A stretch of DNA of 64,000 nucleotides. Origin: an uncultured Catenibacterium sp. (GTDB lineage: Bacteria > Bacillota_I > Bacilli_A > Erysipelotrichales > Coprobacillaceae). Within the stretch, counting starts at the first letter, position 1. Every line of letters begins with the position of its first letter. The DNA is taken from assembly GCA_900540685.1 (NCBI GenBank), contig UQGS01000004.1, forward strand, positions 1 to 64,000. The letters run 5' to 3'. Positions 1-8,425 of this stretch are shown here, one piece after another. A model generated the notes under the pieces. The model searched no databases and was not told the DNA's origin. It worked only from the letters and a program-made list of their open reading frames with translations. The translations under genes and the position numbers were made by a program.

Positions 1-51
1 TCATAACGGCGACGATAGTGTGAAGACGCGACAATAGCAAGCTGCCAGGTC
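1..51 (+). rRNA. rrf: 5S rRNA, 3' end (partial)
   Basis: The first 51 bases read as the 3' part of 5S rRNA: a GGCGACGATAGTG segment like the conserved GCCGAUGGUAGU of 5S, then a tail ending GCTGCCAGGTC, which is the 3' strand of helix I. It is GC-rich compared with the surroundings and is followed at once by an intrinsic terminator. An rRNA operon therefore ends here and the rest lies outside the window. The exact 3' end is uncertain by one or two bases. Confidence 0.8.
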
Positions 52-62
52 CTTTCTGTTTA

Positions 63-95
63 AAAATAGCCTATAAAAGGCTATTTTTTATTTTA
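63..95 (+). terminator. Intrinsic terminator of the rRNA operon
   Basis: Ten-base perfect stem AAAATAGCCT / AGGCTATTTT with a 5-base loop and a T-rich tail. It ends transcription coming from the 5S gene. Confidence 0.85.
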
Positions 96-134
96 CAGAA
101 AGAACTTAAATGACTATCATTCAATATTCATTCA

Positions 135-143
135 TGCTATAAT
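135..143 (+). promoter_or_regulatory. Extended -10 promoter of pssA-psd
   Basis: TGcTATAAT, a perfect -10 hexamer at 138-143 with an upstream TG. No good -35 is seen at 17 bases, as expected of an extended -10 promoter. Confidence 0.6.
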
Positions 144-179
144 GAACCCGATTATAGAAAAGAAGGAAAGGTGAATTGT

Positions 180-812
180 ATGATTGGTTATTACAACTAT
201 ACAGTCATTCTAACATATTGTAGTTTGATCAGTGCGATTGTCGGAACACACTTCGCATTTGAACACAATTATGTTTTGGCATTATTCTGTCTTATGCTTT
301 GTGGCTTTTTTGATTCTTTCGACGGAATCGTCGCTCGTTCAAAAAAGGACAGAACAGAAGAAGAAAAGAAGTTTGGTATTCAGATTGATTCTCTTGTAGA
401 TTTAATCAGTTTCGGTATTTATCCTGCAATCATTGCCTATTCAATGGGATTCAATAGTATCCCTTGTTTAATCATCTTTATTATATATATTCTTGGTGCT
501 GTTATTCGTCTAGGATATTTTAATGTAATGGAAGACATGAGACAGCAGCAGACAACTGAAAAAAGAAAATACTATCAGGGATTACCTGTTACATCTTCAT
601 CTCTAATTTTTCCAATGATCTACTGTTTAACAGTATGTCTTTCAGTACCACAGGTTCAGTTTGTTTACTTAATTGGACTACTTGTTGTAGGTATTCTATT
701 CGTAGCTAATATCAAAGTAATCAAACCGGACTTTAAAGGTGTATTAGGCCTTATAGGTTTTGGTATTATTCTACTAATTATTTTAATTATTAAAGGTGTT
801 GTATTAATCTAA
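180..812 (+). CDS. pssA: CDP-diacylglycerol--serine O-phosphatidyltransferase
   Basis: Integral membrane enzyme joining CDP-diacylglycerol and L-serine to make phosphatidylserine, the first step to phosphatidylethanolamine. The CDP-alcohol phosphotransferase signature is complete: D48-G-x2-A-R53, then G66-x3-D70-x3-D74. The R53 to G66 gap of 12 residues is longer than the usual 8. Several hydrophobic segments follow, and 210 residues is normal for the short Gram-positive form. The ATG at 180 was chosen over a GTG at 171 because AGGAAAGG (163-170) lies 9 bases before it but touches the GTG. The psd gene starts 2 bases after the stop, so the two are a coupled operon. Confidence 0.92.
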   Translation: MIGYYNYTVILTYCSLISAIVGTHFAFEHNYVLALFCLMLCGFFDSFDGIVARSKKDRTEEEKKFGIQIDSLVDLISFGIYPAIIAYSMGFNSIPCLIIFIIYILGAVIRLGYFNVMEDMRQQQTTEKRKYYQGLPVTSSSLIFPMIYCLTVCLSVPQVQFVYLIGLLVVGILFVANIKVIKPDFKGVLGLIGFGIILLIILIIKGVVLI

Positions 813-813
813 T

Positions 814-1674
814 ATGACTATCTATAAACGTAATGGTGAAAAATTAGACTATGATCAGTCTCAAGATTTATTCTTAGAGAAACTATACGGATCACTTGCA
901 GGAAGATGTTTATTAAAAGTACTGACTCAGCCTGTTATTACAGAACTTGGTGGTGCTTTTATGAATTCTTCTTTATCTAAAGGACAGATTAAATCTTTTG
1001 TAGAGAAGAATAATATTGATTTAAATTTATATGAATCACAGGAATACGATTCTTATAATGATTTCTTTACACGTACGATTAAAGACGGTGTAAGAAAGAT
1101 TGATGAGGATGAAAATTCATTGATTGCGCCTTGTGATAGTAAACTCACTGTTTATACTATTGCGGATTCATTACAGCTTAAAATCAAGAATTCAGTCTAT
1201 ACAGTTGAAGACTTATTAATGAGTCCTGCCTTAGCAGATGAATATAGAGGTGGTCTATGTCTTGTATTTAGACTTACCGTAGATGATTATCATCACTATC
1301 ATTTTATTGATGATGGCACAGCTGATAAAGAACACTTTATCCAAGGTGTCTTCCATACTGTTAATCCAATCGCCAGTGACTATTATCCTATTTATAAAAC
1401 AAATAGCCGTGCTTATACAGTCCTACATACAAAACATTTTGGTGATGTAGTCCAGATGGAAGTAGGGGCTATGATGGTAGGTAAGATCACAAATCTTCAT
1501 AAACAGTCATTTAAACGTGGTGAAGAAAAAGGCTATTTTGAATTTGGTGGCAGTACAGTTGTCTTATTCATTAAGAAGGATGTAGTCGACATAGATGAAG
1601 ACATTCTCAACATTTCTAAAAATGAAGATGAAGTACGTGTTCTCATGGGAGAACGAATTGGTACACTAAAATAG
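814..1674 (+). CDS. psd: Phosphatidylserine decarboxylase proenzyme
   Basis: Converts phosphatidylserine to phosphatidylethanolamine at the membrane, directly after PssA in the pathway. The GGST motif at residues 245-248 is the self-cleavage site, where the serine becomes the pyruvoyl group, giving a long beta and a short alpha chain of about 40 residues. At 286 residues it matches the PSD-B/type II size class. The start codon lies one base after the pssA stop with little ribosome binding site of its own, so translational coupling is likely. Known function, high certainty. Confidence 0.93.
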   Translation: MTIYKRNGEKLDYDQSQDLFLEKLYGSLAGRCLLKVLTQPVITELGGAFMNSSLSKGQIKSFVEKNNIDLNLYESQEYDSYNDFFTRTIKDGVRKIDEDENSLIAPCDSKLTVYTIADSLQLKIKNSVYTVEDLLMSPALADEYRGGLCLVFRLTVDDYHHYHFIDDGTADKEHFIQGVFHTVNPIASDYYPIYKTNSRAYTVLHTKHFGDVVQMEVGAMMVGKITNLHKQSFKRGEEKGYFEFGGSTVVLFIKKDVVDIDEDILNISKNEDEVRVLMGERIGTLK

Positions 1675-1675
1675 T

Positions 1676-1705
1676 GAGAAGGTGAATACCTTCTCATTCT
1701 TTTTG
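1676..1705 (+). terminator. Terminator after psd
   Basis: Stem GAGAAGGT / ACCTTCTC with loop GAAT followed by a T-rich tail. Confidence 0.85.
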
Positions 1706-1724
1706 TTTTGTTTAAAGAGTTTTA

Positions 1725-1733
1725 TGATATAAT
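1725..1733 (+). promoter_or_regulatory. Promoter of parA-parB
   Basis: Extended -10 TGaTATAAT about 25 bases before the parA ribosome binding site. The -35 is poor. Confidence 0.55.
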
Positions 1734-1760
1734 TAAGAATGCGAATAAGGAGGTTATGTG

Positions 1761-2531
1761 ATGGGCAAAGTAATCGCAATTACAAACCAAAAGGGTGGTG
1801 TAGGAAAAACAACCACTAGTATTAATTTAAGTGCAGCACTTGCACTTATGAAAAAGAAAGTATTACTTGTAGATATGGACGCTCAGTCTAATGCAACACA
1901 GGGTATTGGAATCGATCGTTCTAGTTTAGAAAAAACAACTTATGATGTACTTATTGATGAAGTACCTTTAGAATCAATCATCAAACATAGTGAAGTCCCA
2001 CATCTAGATGTAGCACCTGCAAGCATTGATTTAGCTGGTGTAGAAGTACAATTATCAGCTATCCCAAAAGGAAGAGAAAAACGTTTAAGAAAGGCTATGG
2101 ATAGTATTAGAAATCAATATGATTATATTATCATTGATTGTCCACCTGCCTTAGGTTTATTAAACACAAATGCCCTTACAGCTGCAGATAGTGTCTTAAT
2201 TCCAGTTCAGTGCGAATATTATGCACTAGAAGGTTTAACACAGCTATTAAATACTATTTTATTAACACAGTCAGTATTTAACCGTAATCTGACTATTGAA
2301 GGTGTTCTACTTACAATGCTTGATTCACGTACTAATCTAGGTGTAGAAGTCACACAGGAAGTACGTAAATACTTTAAAGATAAGGTTTATCAAACAGTTA
2401 TACCTAGAAATGTAAAGTTATCAGAAGCACCTTCTGCAGGTCTTTCAATCTTTGATTATGATTCACGTAGCGAAGGCGCTAAGTCATACGCAAGACTTGC
2501 GAAAGAGGTGGTGAGCAGAAATGGCAGATAA
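1761..2531 (+). CDS. parA: ParA/Soj chromosome-partitioning ATPase
   Basis: Walker-type ATPase that works with ParB in chromosome segregation and, in Bacillus, controls DnaA. The N-terminus carries the deviant Walker A box KGGVGKTT near residue 11, with Walker B DCPPALG in mid-protein; 256 residues is typical of chromosomal Soj. The ATG at 1761 was preferred to GTG at 1758 because AGGAGG (1748-1753) is 7 bases from it. It overlaps parB by 11 bases. Its presence beside DUF951, ychF, rpsF, ssb and rpsR marks a conserved origin-proximal block in Bacillota. Confidence 0.95.
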   Translation: MGKVIAITNQKGGVGKTTTSINLSAALALMKKKVLLVDMDAQSNATQGIGIDRSSLEKTTYDVLIDEVPLESIIKHSEVPHLDVAPASIDLAGVEVQLSAIPKGREKRLRKAMDSIRNQYDYIIIDCPPALGLLNTNALTAADSVLIPVQCEYYALEGLTQLLNTILLTQSVFNRNLTIEGVLLTMLDSRTNLGVEVTQEVRKYFKDKVYQTVIPRNVKLSEAPSAGLSIFDYDSRSEGAKSYARLAKEVVSRNGR

Positions 2532-3408
2532 GAAAAAACGTTTAAGTAAAGGATTGGACGCAATCTTTGATACAACATCTACTGGTGGAGATCTTCAATC
2601 AATGATTTCTGCGATTGAAAGTAATTCTAATGAATACTCACAGGAAAAGGTGTCTATTGATTTAATCAGACCAAATCCTTATCAGCCTAGAAAACACTTT
2701 GATCAGGATAAGCTGAATGAATTAGCACAGTCTATTAAAGAACATGGTATCTTACAGCCAATTCTTTTAAAGAAATCTATTCATGGTTATGATATCGTAG
2801 CCGGTGAAAGAAGATTCAGAGGTGCCAATATTGCTGGTTTAACTGAAGTGCCTGCAATTATTGTAGACTTCACTGATGATCAGATGATGGAAATTGCACT
2901 TCTAGAAAACATTCAGAGAGAAGATTTGAATGCGATTGAAGAAGCACAGGCGTATAAAGCCATGATGGATAAGATGAATCTGACTCAGGAAGAATTAGCT
3001 GGACGTATTGGAAAATCAAGAACACATGTCACTAATACTTTAAGACTTCTTAATATTAATGAGAAACTCCAGCAGTATATTCTAGAAGGTGTTCTATCTA
3101 TGGGGCATGTGAGACCGTTAGTTGGTCTAGATGATGAAACAGCCCTTAAAATAGCTAATCGTGCTATTAAAGAGAAGCTTTCTGTGCGTCAGGTAGAAGA
3201 TATCGTCAGAGGATATAAACTCGCTCAGAAACGTAAAAATGCACCTAAAAAAGAAAAGAATACAACCTATACATATGCGGAAGACTTACTAAGAAAGAAG
3301 TTCCGTACTAAAGTAAAGGTAGAAGAAAAAACAATCACTCTTAAGTATTCTGATACAGAAGATTTAAATCGTATTCTAGAAATCATGGGTGTTATAGAAG
3401 ATATCTAA
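2521..3408 (+). CDS. parB: ParB/Spo0J chromosome-partitioning protein
   Basis: DNA-binding CTPase clamp that loads at parS sites near the origin. Visible: the N-terminal ParB domain with VRPNPYQPR-like text and the GERRFRG nucleotide-binding box near residue 97, a helix-turn-helix around LTQEELAGRIGKS, and a charged C-terminal dimerisation domain. At 295 residues it has full length. Its start lies inside parA, so the pair is translated together. I saw no consensus parS (TGTTTCACGTGAAACA) in the window. Confidence 0.95.
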   Translation: MADKKKRLSKGLDAIFDTTSTGGDLQSMISAIESNSNEYSQEKVSIDLIRPNPYQPRKHFDQDKLNELAQSIKEHGILQPILLKKSIHGYDIVAGERRFRGANIAGLTEVPAIIVDFTDDQMMEIALLENIQREDLNAIEEAQAYKAMMDKMNLTQEELAGRIGKSRTHVTNTLRLLNINEKLQQYILEGVLSMGHVRPLVGLDDETALKIANRAIKEKLSVRQVEDIVRGYKLAQKRKNAPKKEKNTTYTYAEDLLRKKFRTKVKVEEKTITLKYSDTEDLNRILEIMGVIEDI

Positions 3409-3433
3409 AGAACAGGAAACTGTTCTTTTTTCA
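3409..3433 (+). terminator. Terminator after parB
   Basis: Stem AGAACAG / CTGTTCT with a GAAA loop and a run of T. Confidence 0.9.
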
Positions 3434-3502
3434 TTTATAGAAAACTTAAAATATTTATTCCTATTCTATGTATAATAAACATGAAAGAAGAGGACACATA
3501 AT

Positions 3503-4969
3503 ATGAAACAATTTCCAGAAGGATTTTTATGGGGCGGTGCTGTCGCTGCCAATCAGTATGAAGGTGGATGGAATGAAGGCGGTAAAGGTATTACTGTCTC
3601 AGACTGTGCAAGAAGCCATTTAGATGTAGATGTACAGGACTATAAGAAACAAAATGAAGTCACTACAGCTGATATCGAAGAAGCATTAAAAACACAGGAT
3701 GAGGTATACTATCCAAAAAGACATGGTGCTGATGGTTATCACCACTATAAAGAAGATATTAAATTATTCGCAGAAATGGGCTTTAAAGTATTCCGTTTAT
3801 CTATTGCCTGGGCAAGAATCTTCCCTAATGCAGATGATGCTACACCTAATGAAGAAGGCTTAAAGTTCTACGATGATGTATTTGATGAATGTTTAAAATA
3901 TGGTATTGAACCATTAGTGACTATTTCTCACTATGAACCACCTATTAATCTTGTATTAAACTACGATGGATGGTATTCAAGAGAAGTCATTGATATGTTT
4001 GTACGTTATTGTGAAGTCATTGTAGATAGATACAAGGATAAAGTAAAATATTGGCTTACTTTCAATGAAGTAGACTCTATGATCAGACACCCATATACAA
4101 CTGGTGCACTTATTAAAGATCGTTTCCCAGGTAAGAACTTCAATGAAGTCATCTTCCAAGCTATGCATCATCAGTTTGTAGCCAGTGCACTTGCAACTAA
4201 GATCGTACATGAAGCCAGACCAGATGCTAAAGTAGGATGCATGCTTACAAAGCTTACTTACTACCCATATACATGTAAACCTGAAGATGTTTTACAGGCA
4301 CAGCAGGATATGAGAAGTACATATTGTTATAGCGATACACAGGTATTTGGTGAATATCCAGCATACTTATTATCTAAATTTAAGAATGAAGGTATCAATA
4401 TCAAGATGGAACCTGATGACTTAAAGATCATGAAGGAATATCCAGTTGATTTCGTTTCATTCTCTTATTATTCATCAAGCTGTGTCGCAAAAGATGACAA
4501 TGGTTTAAAGAAGACTGCAGCTAATACTAATGTGGCTATAAAGAACCCATATATCCCATCATCTGACTGGGGATGGCAGATTGACCCTATTGGTTTAAGA
4601 GTTTCTCTAGTAGACTTATATGACCGTTATAGAAAGCCATTATTTATTGTAGAAAATGGTTTAGGTGCAAAAGATGAATTAGTGAATGGCACTGTAGATG
4701 ATCAGTATAGAATTGATTACTTCGATGCACACTTTAAAGAAATGTATAATGCGATTGTAGAAGATGGTGTAGACCTCATGGGTTATACATCTTGGGGATG
4801 TATTGATATTGTTTCTGAATCTACAAAACAGATGTCTAAACGTTATGGTTTCATCTATGTAGATTGTGATGATCTAGGTAATGGTACTTATAAACGTTAT
4901 AAGAAGAAATCATTTGATTATTACAAACATGTCATTGAAACAAATGGTGCATGCTTATTTGAAGATTAA
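3503..4969 (+). CDS. GH1 family 6-phospho-beta-glucosidase
   Basis: Cytoplasmic hydrolase that splits PTS-imported, phosphorylated beta-glucosides. The (beta/alpha)8 GH1 fold is shown by the start FPEGFLWGGAVAANQYEGG, acid/base TFNE (E189) and nucleophile IVENG (E384); 488 residues is standard. A TATAAT at 3471-3476 and an AGAGGA site precede it, and terminators flank it, so it is a single-gene unit with no PTS gene alongside. It is a paralogue of the GH1 at 41940-43355 and shares the unusual long insert after the N-terminal motif. The exact sugar cannot be told from sequence. Confidence 0.9.
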   Translation: MKQFPEGFLWGGAVAANQYEGGWNEGGKGITVSDCARSHLDVDVQDYKKQNEVTTADIEEALKTQDEVYYPKRHGADGYHHYKEDIKLFAEMGFKVFRLSIAWARIFPNADDATPNEEGLKFYDDVFDECLKYGIEPLVTISHYEPPINLVLNYDGWYSREVIDMFVRYCEVIVDRYKDKVKYWLTFNEVDSMIRHPYTTGALIKDRFPGKNFNEVIFQAMHHQFVASALATKIVHEARPDAKVGCMLTKLTYYPYTCKPEDVLQAQQDMRSTYCYSDTQVFGEYPAYLLSKFKNEGINIKMEPDDLKIMKEYPVDFVSFSYYSSSCVAKDDNGLKKTAANTNVAIKNPYIPSSDWGWQIDPIGLRVSLVDLYDRYRKPLFIVENGLGAKDELVNGTVDDQYRIDYFDAHFKEMYNAIVEDGVDLMGYTSWGCIDIVSESTKQMSKRYGFIYVDCDDLGNGTYKRYKKKSFDYYKHVIETNGACLFED

Positions 4970-4995
4970 AGGTAGTGTTTTACTACCTTTTCTTT
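4968..4995 (+). terminator. Terminator after the GH1 gene
   Basis: Stem AAAGGTAGT / ACTACCTTT followed by T-rich sequence; it overlaps the stop codon. Confidence 0.85.
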
Positions 4996-5041
4996 ATGTC
5001 GAAAGAATGGTATTATTGAATGGTAAAGAAGCGAGGTATAT

Positions 5042-6463
5042 ATGAGAGAAAATTATGATGTAATTGTAGTAGGTGCTGGTCCAGCAGGAATTATGGCAAG
5101 CTATGAATTCGTATTAAAGAATCCTAACTTATCAGTATTATTAATTGATAAAGGAAGAGCAGTGACTGCAAGACATTGTCCTATTAAAGATAAGAAGATT
5201 AAACAGTGTCCAGTGATCAAGGATAATGAACCAGGCTGTTTACCAGCATGTTCTATTACATGTGGATTTGGTGGTGCTGGTGCATATTCTGATGGTAAGT
5301 TTAATATTACAAGTGAATTTGGTGGATGGTTGACTGATTATCTTCCAGCTGATGAAGTAGAAGATGTTATTCGTTATGTAGATGGCTTATATTTAAAGCA
5401 TGGGGCAACTAAAGATATTACTGACCCAACTACAGACAAAGTAAAAGAAATCGAACACAGAGGCTATGCAGTAGGTTTAAAACTATTACGTGCTAAGGTC
5501 AGACATTTAGGTACAGAAGAAAACTTACGTATCATGACTGAAATGCAGGAAGTATTAAAGGAACATATTGATATCCAGTTTAATACAGAAGTAGAAGATA
5601 TTATCGTAGAAGATAATACAATCAAGGGTATTCAGCTTGCAAAGGGTGATATCATTACAGCTTCTAAAGTATTACTTGCACCAGGTAGAGATGGTGCAAC
5701 ATGGTTAGATGCAATCTTTAAGAAGCATGGCTTAGACCTTTATAACAACCAGGTAGATATTGGTGTACGTGTAGAAACATCTAATATCGTTATGGATGAA
5801 ATCAATAAGAACTTATATGAAGGTAAGTTCATCTATAACACATCTGTAGGTACAAGAGTAAGAACATTCTGTTCAAACCCTAGTGGACATGTAGTAATTG
5901 AAAACCATGAAGGGACTATGATGGCCAATGGACATGCTTATCATGATCCTAAACTAGGTTCTAACAATACTAACTTTGCATTATTAGTATCTCATGTATT
6001 CTCTGAACCATTTAATCAGCCTAATGAATTTGCCCATCAGGTAGCTCAGTTAGCGAATAAGCTATCAAATGGTTCTATTATCGTACAGAGATATGGTGAT
6101 ATCCAAAAGGGTAGAAGAACAACTGAAAAACGTTTAAAAGAAGGTTATACAGTACCTACATTACCAGAAGCAGTTCCAGGTGATTTAGGTTTAGTATTAC
6201 CATACAATACAATGAAATCAATCGTAGAAATGATTGAAGCATTGGATCACGTGACACCAGGTATTGCGAATGAACATACATTACTCTATGGTGTAGAAGC
6301 CAAATTCTATAGTGCAAGACCAAAGGTAAGAGAAGGATTTGAAACTCTTGTAGATGGTTTATATGTTGCTGGTGATGGTGCAGGTCTAACAAGAGGGCTT
6401 GCTCAGGCAGGCGCTAATGGAATCTTAGTTGCAAGAGATATTATTAAAAGATTAGGAGAATAA
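5042..6463 (+). CDS. FAD-dependent dehydrogenase, COG2509 type
   Basis: A flavoprotein of unknown physiological role. The N-terminal Rossmann motif VVGAGPAGIMASYE binds FAD. A cysteine-rich stretch follows (residues about 46-77, with CPIKDKKIKQCP and CSITCGFGGAGAYSDG), which is the hallmark of this NAD(FAD)-utilising family. The C-terminal GDGAGLTRGLAQAGANG is the second FAD contact. Length 473 is usual. The GAGG ribosome site is 6 bases from the ATG. It overlaps the following DUF951 gene (TAATG), so the two are co-translated. Family assignment is firm; substrate is not known. Confidence 0.85.
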   Translation: MRENYDVIVVGAGPAGIMASYEFVLKNPNLSVLLIDKGRAVTARHCPIKDKKIKQCPVIKDNEPGCLPACSITCGFGGAGAYSDGKFNITSEFGGWLTDYLPADEVEDVIRYVDGLYLKHGATKDITDPTTDKVKEIEHRGYAVGLKLLRAKVRHLGTEENLRIMTEMQEVLKEHIDIQFNTEVEDIIVEDNTIKGIQLAKGDIITASKVLLAPGRDGATWLDAIFKKHGLDLYNNQVDIGVRVETSNIVMDEINKNLYEGKFIYNTSVGTRVRTFCSNPSGHVVIENHEGTMMANGHAYHDPKLGSNNTNFALLVSHVFSEPFNQPNEFAHQVAQLANKLSNGSIIVQRYGDIQKGRRTTEKRLKEGYTVPTLPEAVPGDLGLVLPYNTMKSIVEMIEALDHVTPGIANEHTLLYGVEAKFYSARPKVREGFETLVDGLYVAGDGAGLTRGLAQAGANGILVARDIIKRLGE

Positions 6464-6660
6464 TGATGGAATACGGATTACATGATATTATTGAAATGAA
6501 AAAGCCTCATCCATGTAAGAAATCCACACAATGGGAAATCGTAAGAATGGGTGCGGACATTAAAGTGAAATGCATGGGTTGCGGCGCAATTATCATGTTT
6601 TCACGCAGAGATTTTGAAAAGAGATTAAAAAAAGTTATTGAACATAAAGAAAGTGAATAA
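6463..6660 (+). CDS. DUF951 family small protein (YyzM-like)
   Basis: A 65-residue protein of unknown function found widely in Bacillota next to parB or ychF, as here. Family features are visible: DIIEMKKPHPC, WEIVRMGADIKVKC, and the CMGC pair. The cysteines could bind a metal. A basic C-terminus follows the MFSRRDFEKRLKK segment. The start overlaps the stop of the preceding flavoprotein gene (TAATG), so translation is coupled. An alternative ATG lies 3 bases later. Confidence 0.85.
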   Translation: MMEYGLHDIIEMKKPHPCKKSTQWEIVRMGADIKVKCMGCGAIIMFSRRDFEKRLKKVIEHKESE

Positions 6661-6661
6661 C

Positions 6662-6690
6662 TTGACTCCATCAAAAAATAATGATTTAAT
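6662..6690 (+). promoter_or_regulatory. Promoter of a structured small RNA
   Basis: TTGACT (6662-6667), 17-base spacer, TTTAAT (6685-6690) with a TG two bases upstream. Start of transcription is expected near 6697-6700, immediately before the first helix of the RNA. Confidence 0.6.
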
Positions 6691-6697
6691 TTAGTTA

Positions 6698-6823
6698 CAT
6701 AGGATAACTGATGTAGAAAAATCGGTCTCGTCTAACACGCCTTATACTTATTTAAGTATTCTGCGGATGAGGGATGCCCATTCTTAGAAATGGTTCGACC
6801 GCCCCTCCAGTTATCCTTTTTTT
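6698..6823 (+). ncRNA. Structured small RNA of about 125 nt, unclassified
   Basis: GC-rich island between DUF951 and an RpiR gene. The outer helix is GGATAACTG (6702-6710) with CAGTTATCC (6808-6816) followed by seven T, so the 5' end pairs with the terminator strand. Inside it CGGTC (6723-6727) pairs with GACCG (6797-6801). Two arms follow: TCGTC/GATGA plus CGC/GCG plus ATACTT/AAGTAT (6728-6770), and CCATT/AATGG (6778-6793). An alternative pairing GAGGG/CCCTC exists. It does not show the core of 6S, SRP, RNase P, tmRNA or any riboswitch I know. Confidence 0.6.
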
Positions 6824-6826
6824 ATG

Positions 6827-6854
6827 CTCCATTTAGTAAGATGGAGTCTTTTTT
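6827..6854 (+). terminator. Second terminator after the small RNA
   Basis: Hairpin CTCCAT / ATGGAG with an 8-base loop then TCTTTTTT, 10 bases after the first terminator tract. Confidence 0.7.
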
Positions 6855-6883
6855 AGTATATAATATATGAAAGGGGTGATTAT

Positions 6884-7636
6884 ATGGACATACTATTATC
6901 ACGTATTATTCGTTATCTCAATGGTGTCATTACTGATGATAGACGATATCGTACCGCCTTATTCATGGTAGAACACTATCAAGAATTAAGATGTAAGACA
7001 TTAGAAGAAATTGTGAAGGAATCTGAGTATACAGAGGAAGATATAATGACCTTTATTGGATACTTAGGATATCATGATTATGAAGACTTCAGAGAAAGAC
7101 TCATGATGGATCAGGACCTTCGTTCAAGTCAGATGCAGTTAAGACTACTCCATACTGATATTGATGGAATGATCAGTTCTCTTCATATCTCGGGTTCAAA
7201 AGAAGACTTCTTGAATCTCATTGATCACTTAGCTGAAATTATTCATGAACAGGGAAGAATCATCCTTGCAGGAGGATATTCACCACTTAGTGTGACTGTA
7301 GACTTTCAGACAGATATGATCAGCATGGGTAAACAGGCAATTGAATATCATCAATTTGATAAGAACTTTAAGTTTAAGGATACTGATGTTGTCTTCTTCT
7401 TAACCGCAACAGGACGAGCTTTGAGTCATGTATCTAAATCTTTAAAAGAAAAAGGTCTATGTGAATCACATATCGTCCTCATGACACAGAATATCAAATA
7501 TAAGAATTATGATTCTATCTGTGCAGATGATGTTGTACATGTATTAGGAACATTTGATGGTATTGAATTCAATTATCAGATCATGCGCTTATTTGATTTA
7601 ATTCGTATTCGTTACTATACAAAATATTTCATTTAA
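6884..7636 (+). CDS. MurR/RpiR family transcriptional regulator
   Basis: Likely a sugar-phosphate-sensing repressor or activator. The N-terminal 75 residues form an RpiR-type helix-turn-helix, more divergent than in the other copies in this window. Residues about 100-235 are a SIS sugar-phosphate-binding domain (IILAGGYSPLS, VVFFLTATGRALSHV). It has its own -10 (TATAAT 6859-6864) and an AAGGGGTG site. No sugar gene adjoins it, so its target is unclear. The downstream neighbours are convergent cell-envelope genes. Confidence 0.8.
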   Translation: MDILLSRIIRYLNGVITDDRRYRTALFMVEHYQELRCKTLEEIVKESEYTEEDIMTFIGYLGYHDYEDFRERLMMDQDLRSSQMQLRLLHTDIDGMISSLHISGSKEDFLNLIDHLAEIIHEQGRIILAGGYSPLSVTVDFQTDMISMGKQAIEYHQFDKNFKFKDTDVVFFLTATGRALSHVSKSLKEKGLCESHIVLMTQNIKYKNYDSICADDVVHVLGTFDGIEFNYQIMRLFDLIRIRYYTKYFI

Positions 7637-7642
7637 CACAAA

Positions 7643-7667
7643 AACGAGAGGTTCAATGCCTCTCGTT
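7643..7667. terminator. Bidirectional terminator between convergent genes
   Basis: Perfect 9-base stem AACGAGAGG / CCTCTCGTT, with A-rich left and T-rich right flanks. Confidence 0.85.
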
Positions 7668-7669
7668 TA

Positions 7670-8365
7670 TTAGTTGTTGATACGTTGATGACTGACGAAG
7701 TCAGTATGTTCTAAAGTTTTAAAAGTATAGCCATTTGCCTGGTAGTATTCAATAATGGCAGGTAATGCCTGTACTGTTGTTGTCTTAGTTGCTGTATCAT
7801 GCATTAATATGCAAACACGTGGTAGTCTTGACTTAGAACTTTCAATAATACGTGCAGGATTGACTGAACGTCCTGTCGCATCATTAGAAGATACATTCCA
7901 GTCATAATACTTATAGCCTTTCTTTTCTACTTCTTGTGCAACTTTAGCCATAATTCCCTGTGAATAATGTCTTGATATCGTATTTGAACTTCCTCCAGGG
8001 AAACGGATTAATTTGCTGGTACGTCCTGTTTGTTCTTTGATGATTTTCTCAATATTACCTAAATCCTCAAAATAAGTTTCTTTACTTTGATAAATACTAT
8101 ACTTATGAGTATAACTATGTGCACCAATGGCATGTCCTTTTAAATAAGCTGTACGAATATAACTCTGATAACGCGCATTTTCAGCAGTCACAAAGAATGT
8201 TGCTTTCACATTATATTTATCAAGAATATCTAATACTTGAGGTGTGTTATGAGAAGGTCCATCATCAAAAGTAAGATAAACTTCCTTCACTTCATCAGCA
8301 TGTACAGGACTATAAACAAGACTGATGAGAAGCATGAAAGCTATCGCAATATTTATCTTTTTCAT
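7670..8365 (-). CDS. Secreted polysaccharide deacetylase (NodB domain)
   Basis: Metal-dependent esterase that removes acetyl groups from peptidoglycan or other cell-wall glycans. An N-terminal signal peptide (MKKINIAIAFMLLISLVYS, cleavage near VHA-D) is followed by the NodB motifs: TFDDGPS (catalytic and metal Asp), HSYTH (metal His), RFPGGSS, and ILMHD. At 231 residues it resembles PdaA-type enzymes without extra domains. The start at 8365 was chosen because GGAGATG precedes it; longer upstream readings lack a signal peptide. The adjacent PAP2 gene on the same strand is another envelope enzyme. Confidence 0.88.
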   Translation of the reverse strand: MKKINIAIAFMLLISLVYSPVHADEVKEVYLTFDDGPSHNTPQVLDILDKYNVKATFFVTAENARYQSYIRTAYLKGHAIGAHSYTHKYSIYQSKETYFEDLGNIEKIIKEQTGRTSKLIRFPGGSSNTISRHYSQGIMAKVAQEVEKKGYKYYDWNVSSNDATGRSVNPARIIESSKSRLPRVCILMHDTATKTTTVQALPAIIEYYQANGYTFKTLEHTDFVSHQRINN

Positions 8366-8425
8366 GATCACATCTCCTTTACCGGATACCATTATACACA
8401 CTTCTCTGTGTAATAGTTATGTATT

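Noticed and set aside
6664..6848. Long-range inverted repeat GACTCCATC / GATGGAGTC as the closing stem of a 185-nt RNA like 6S
   Set aside because: The left arm overlaps a good -35, and the right arm makes a better local hairpin with CTCCAT at 6827-6832. The RNA most likely starts after the left arm.
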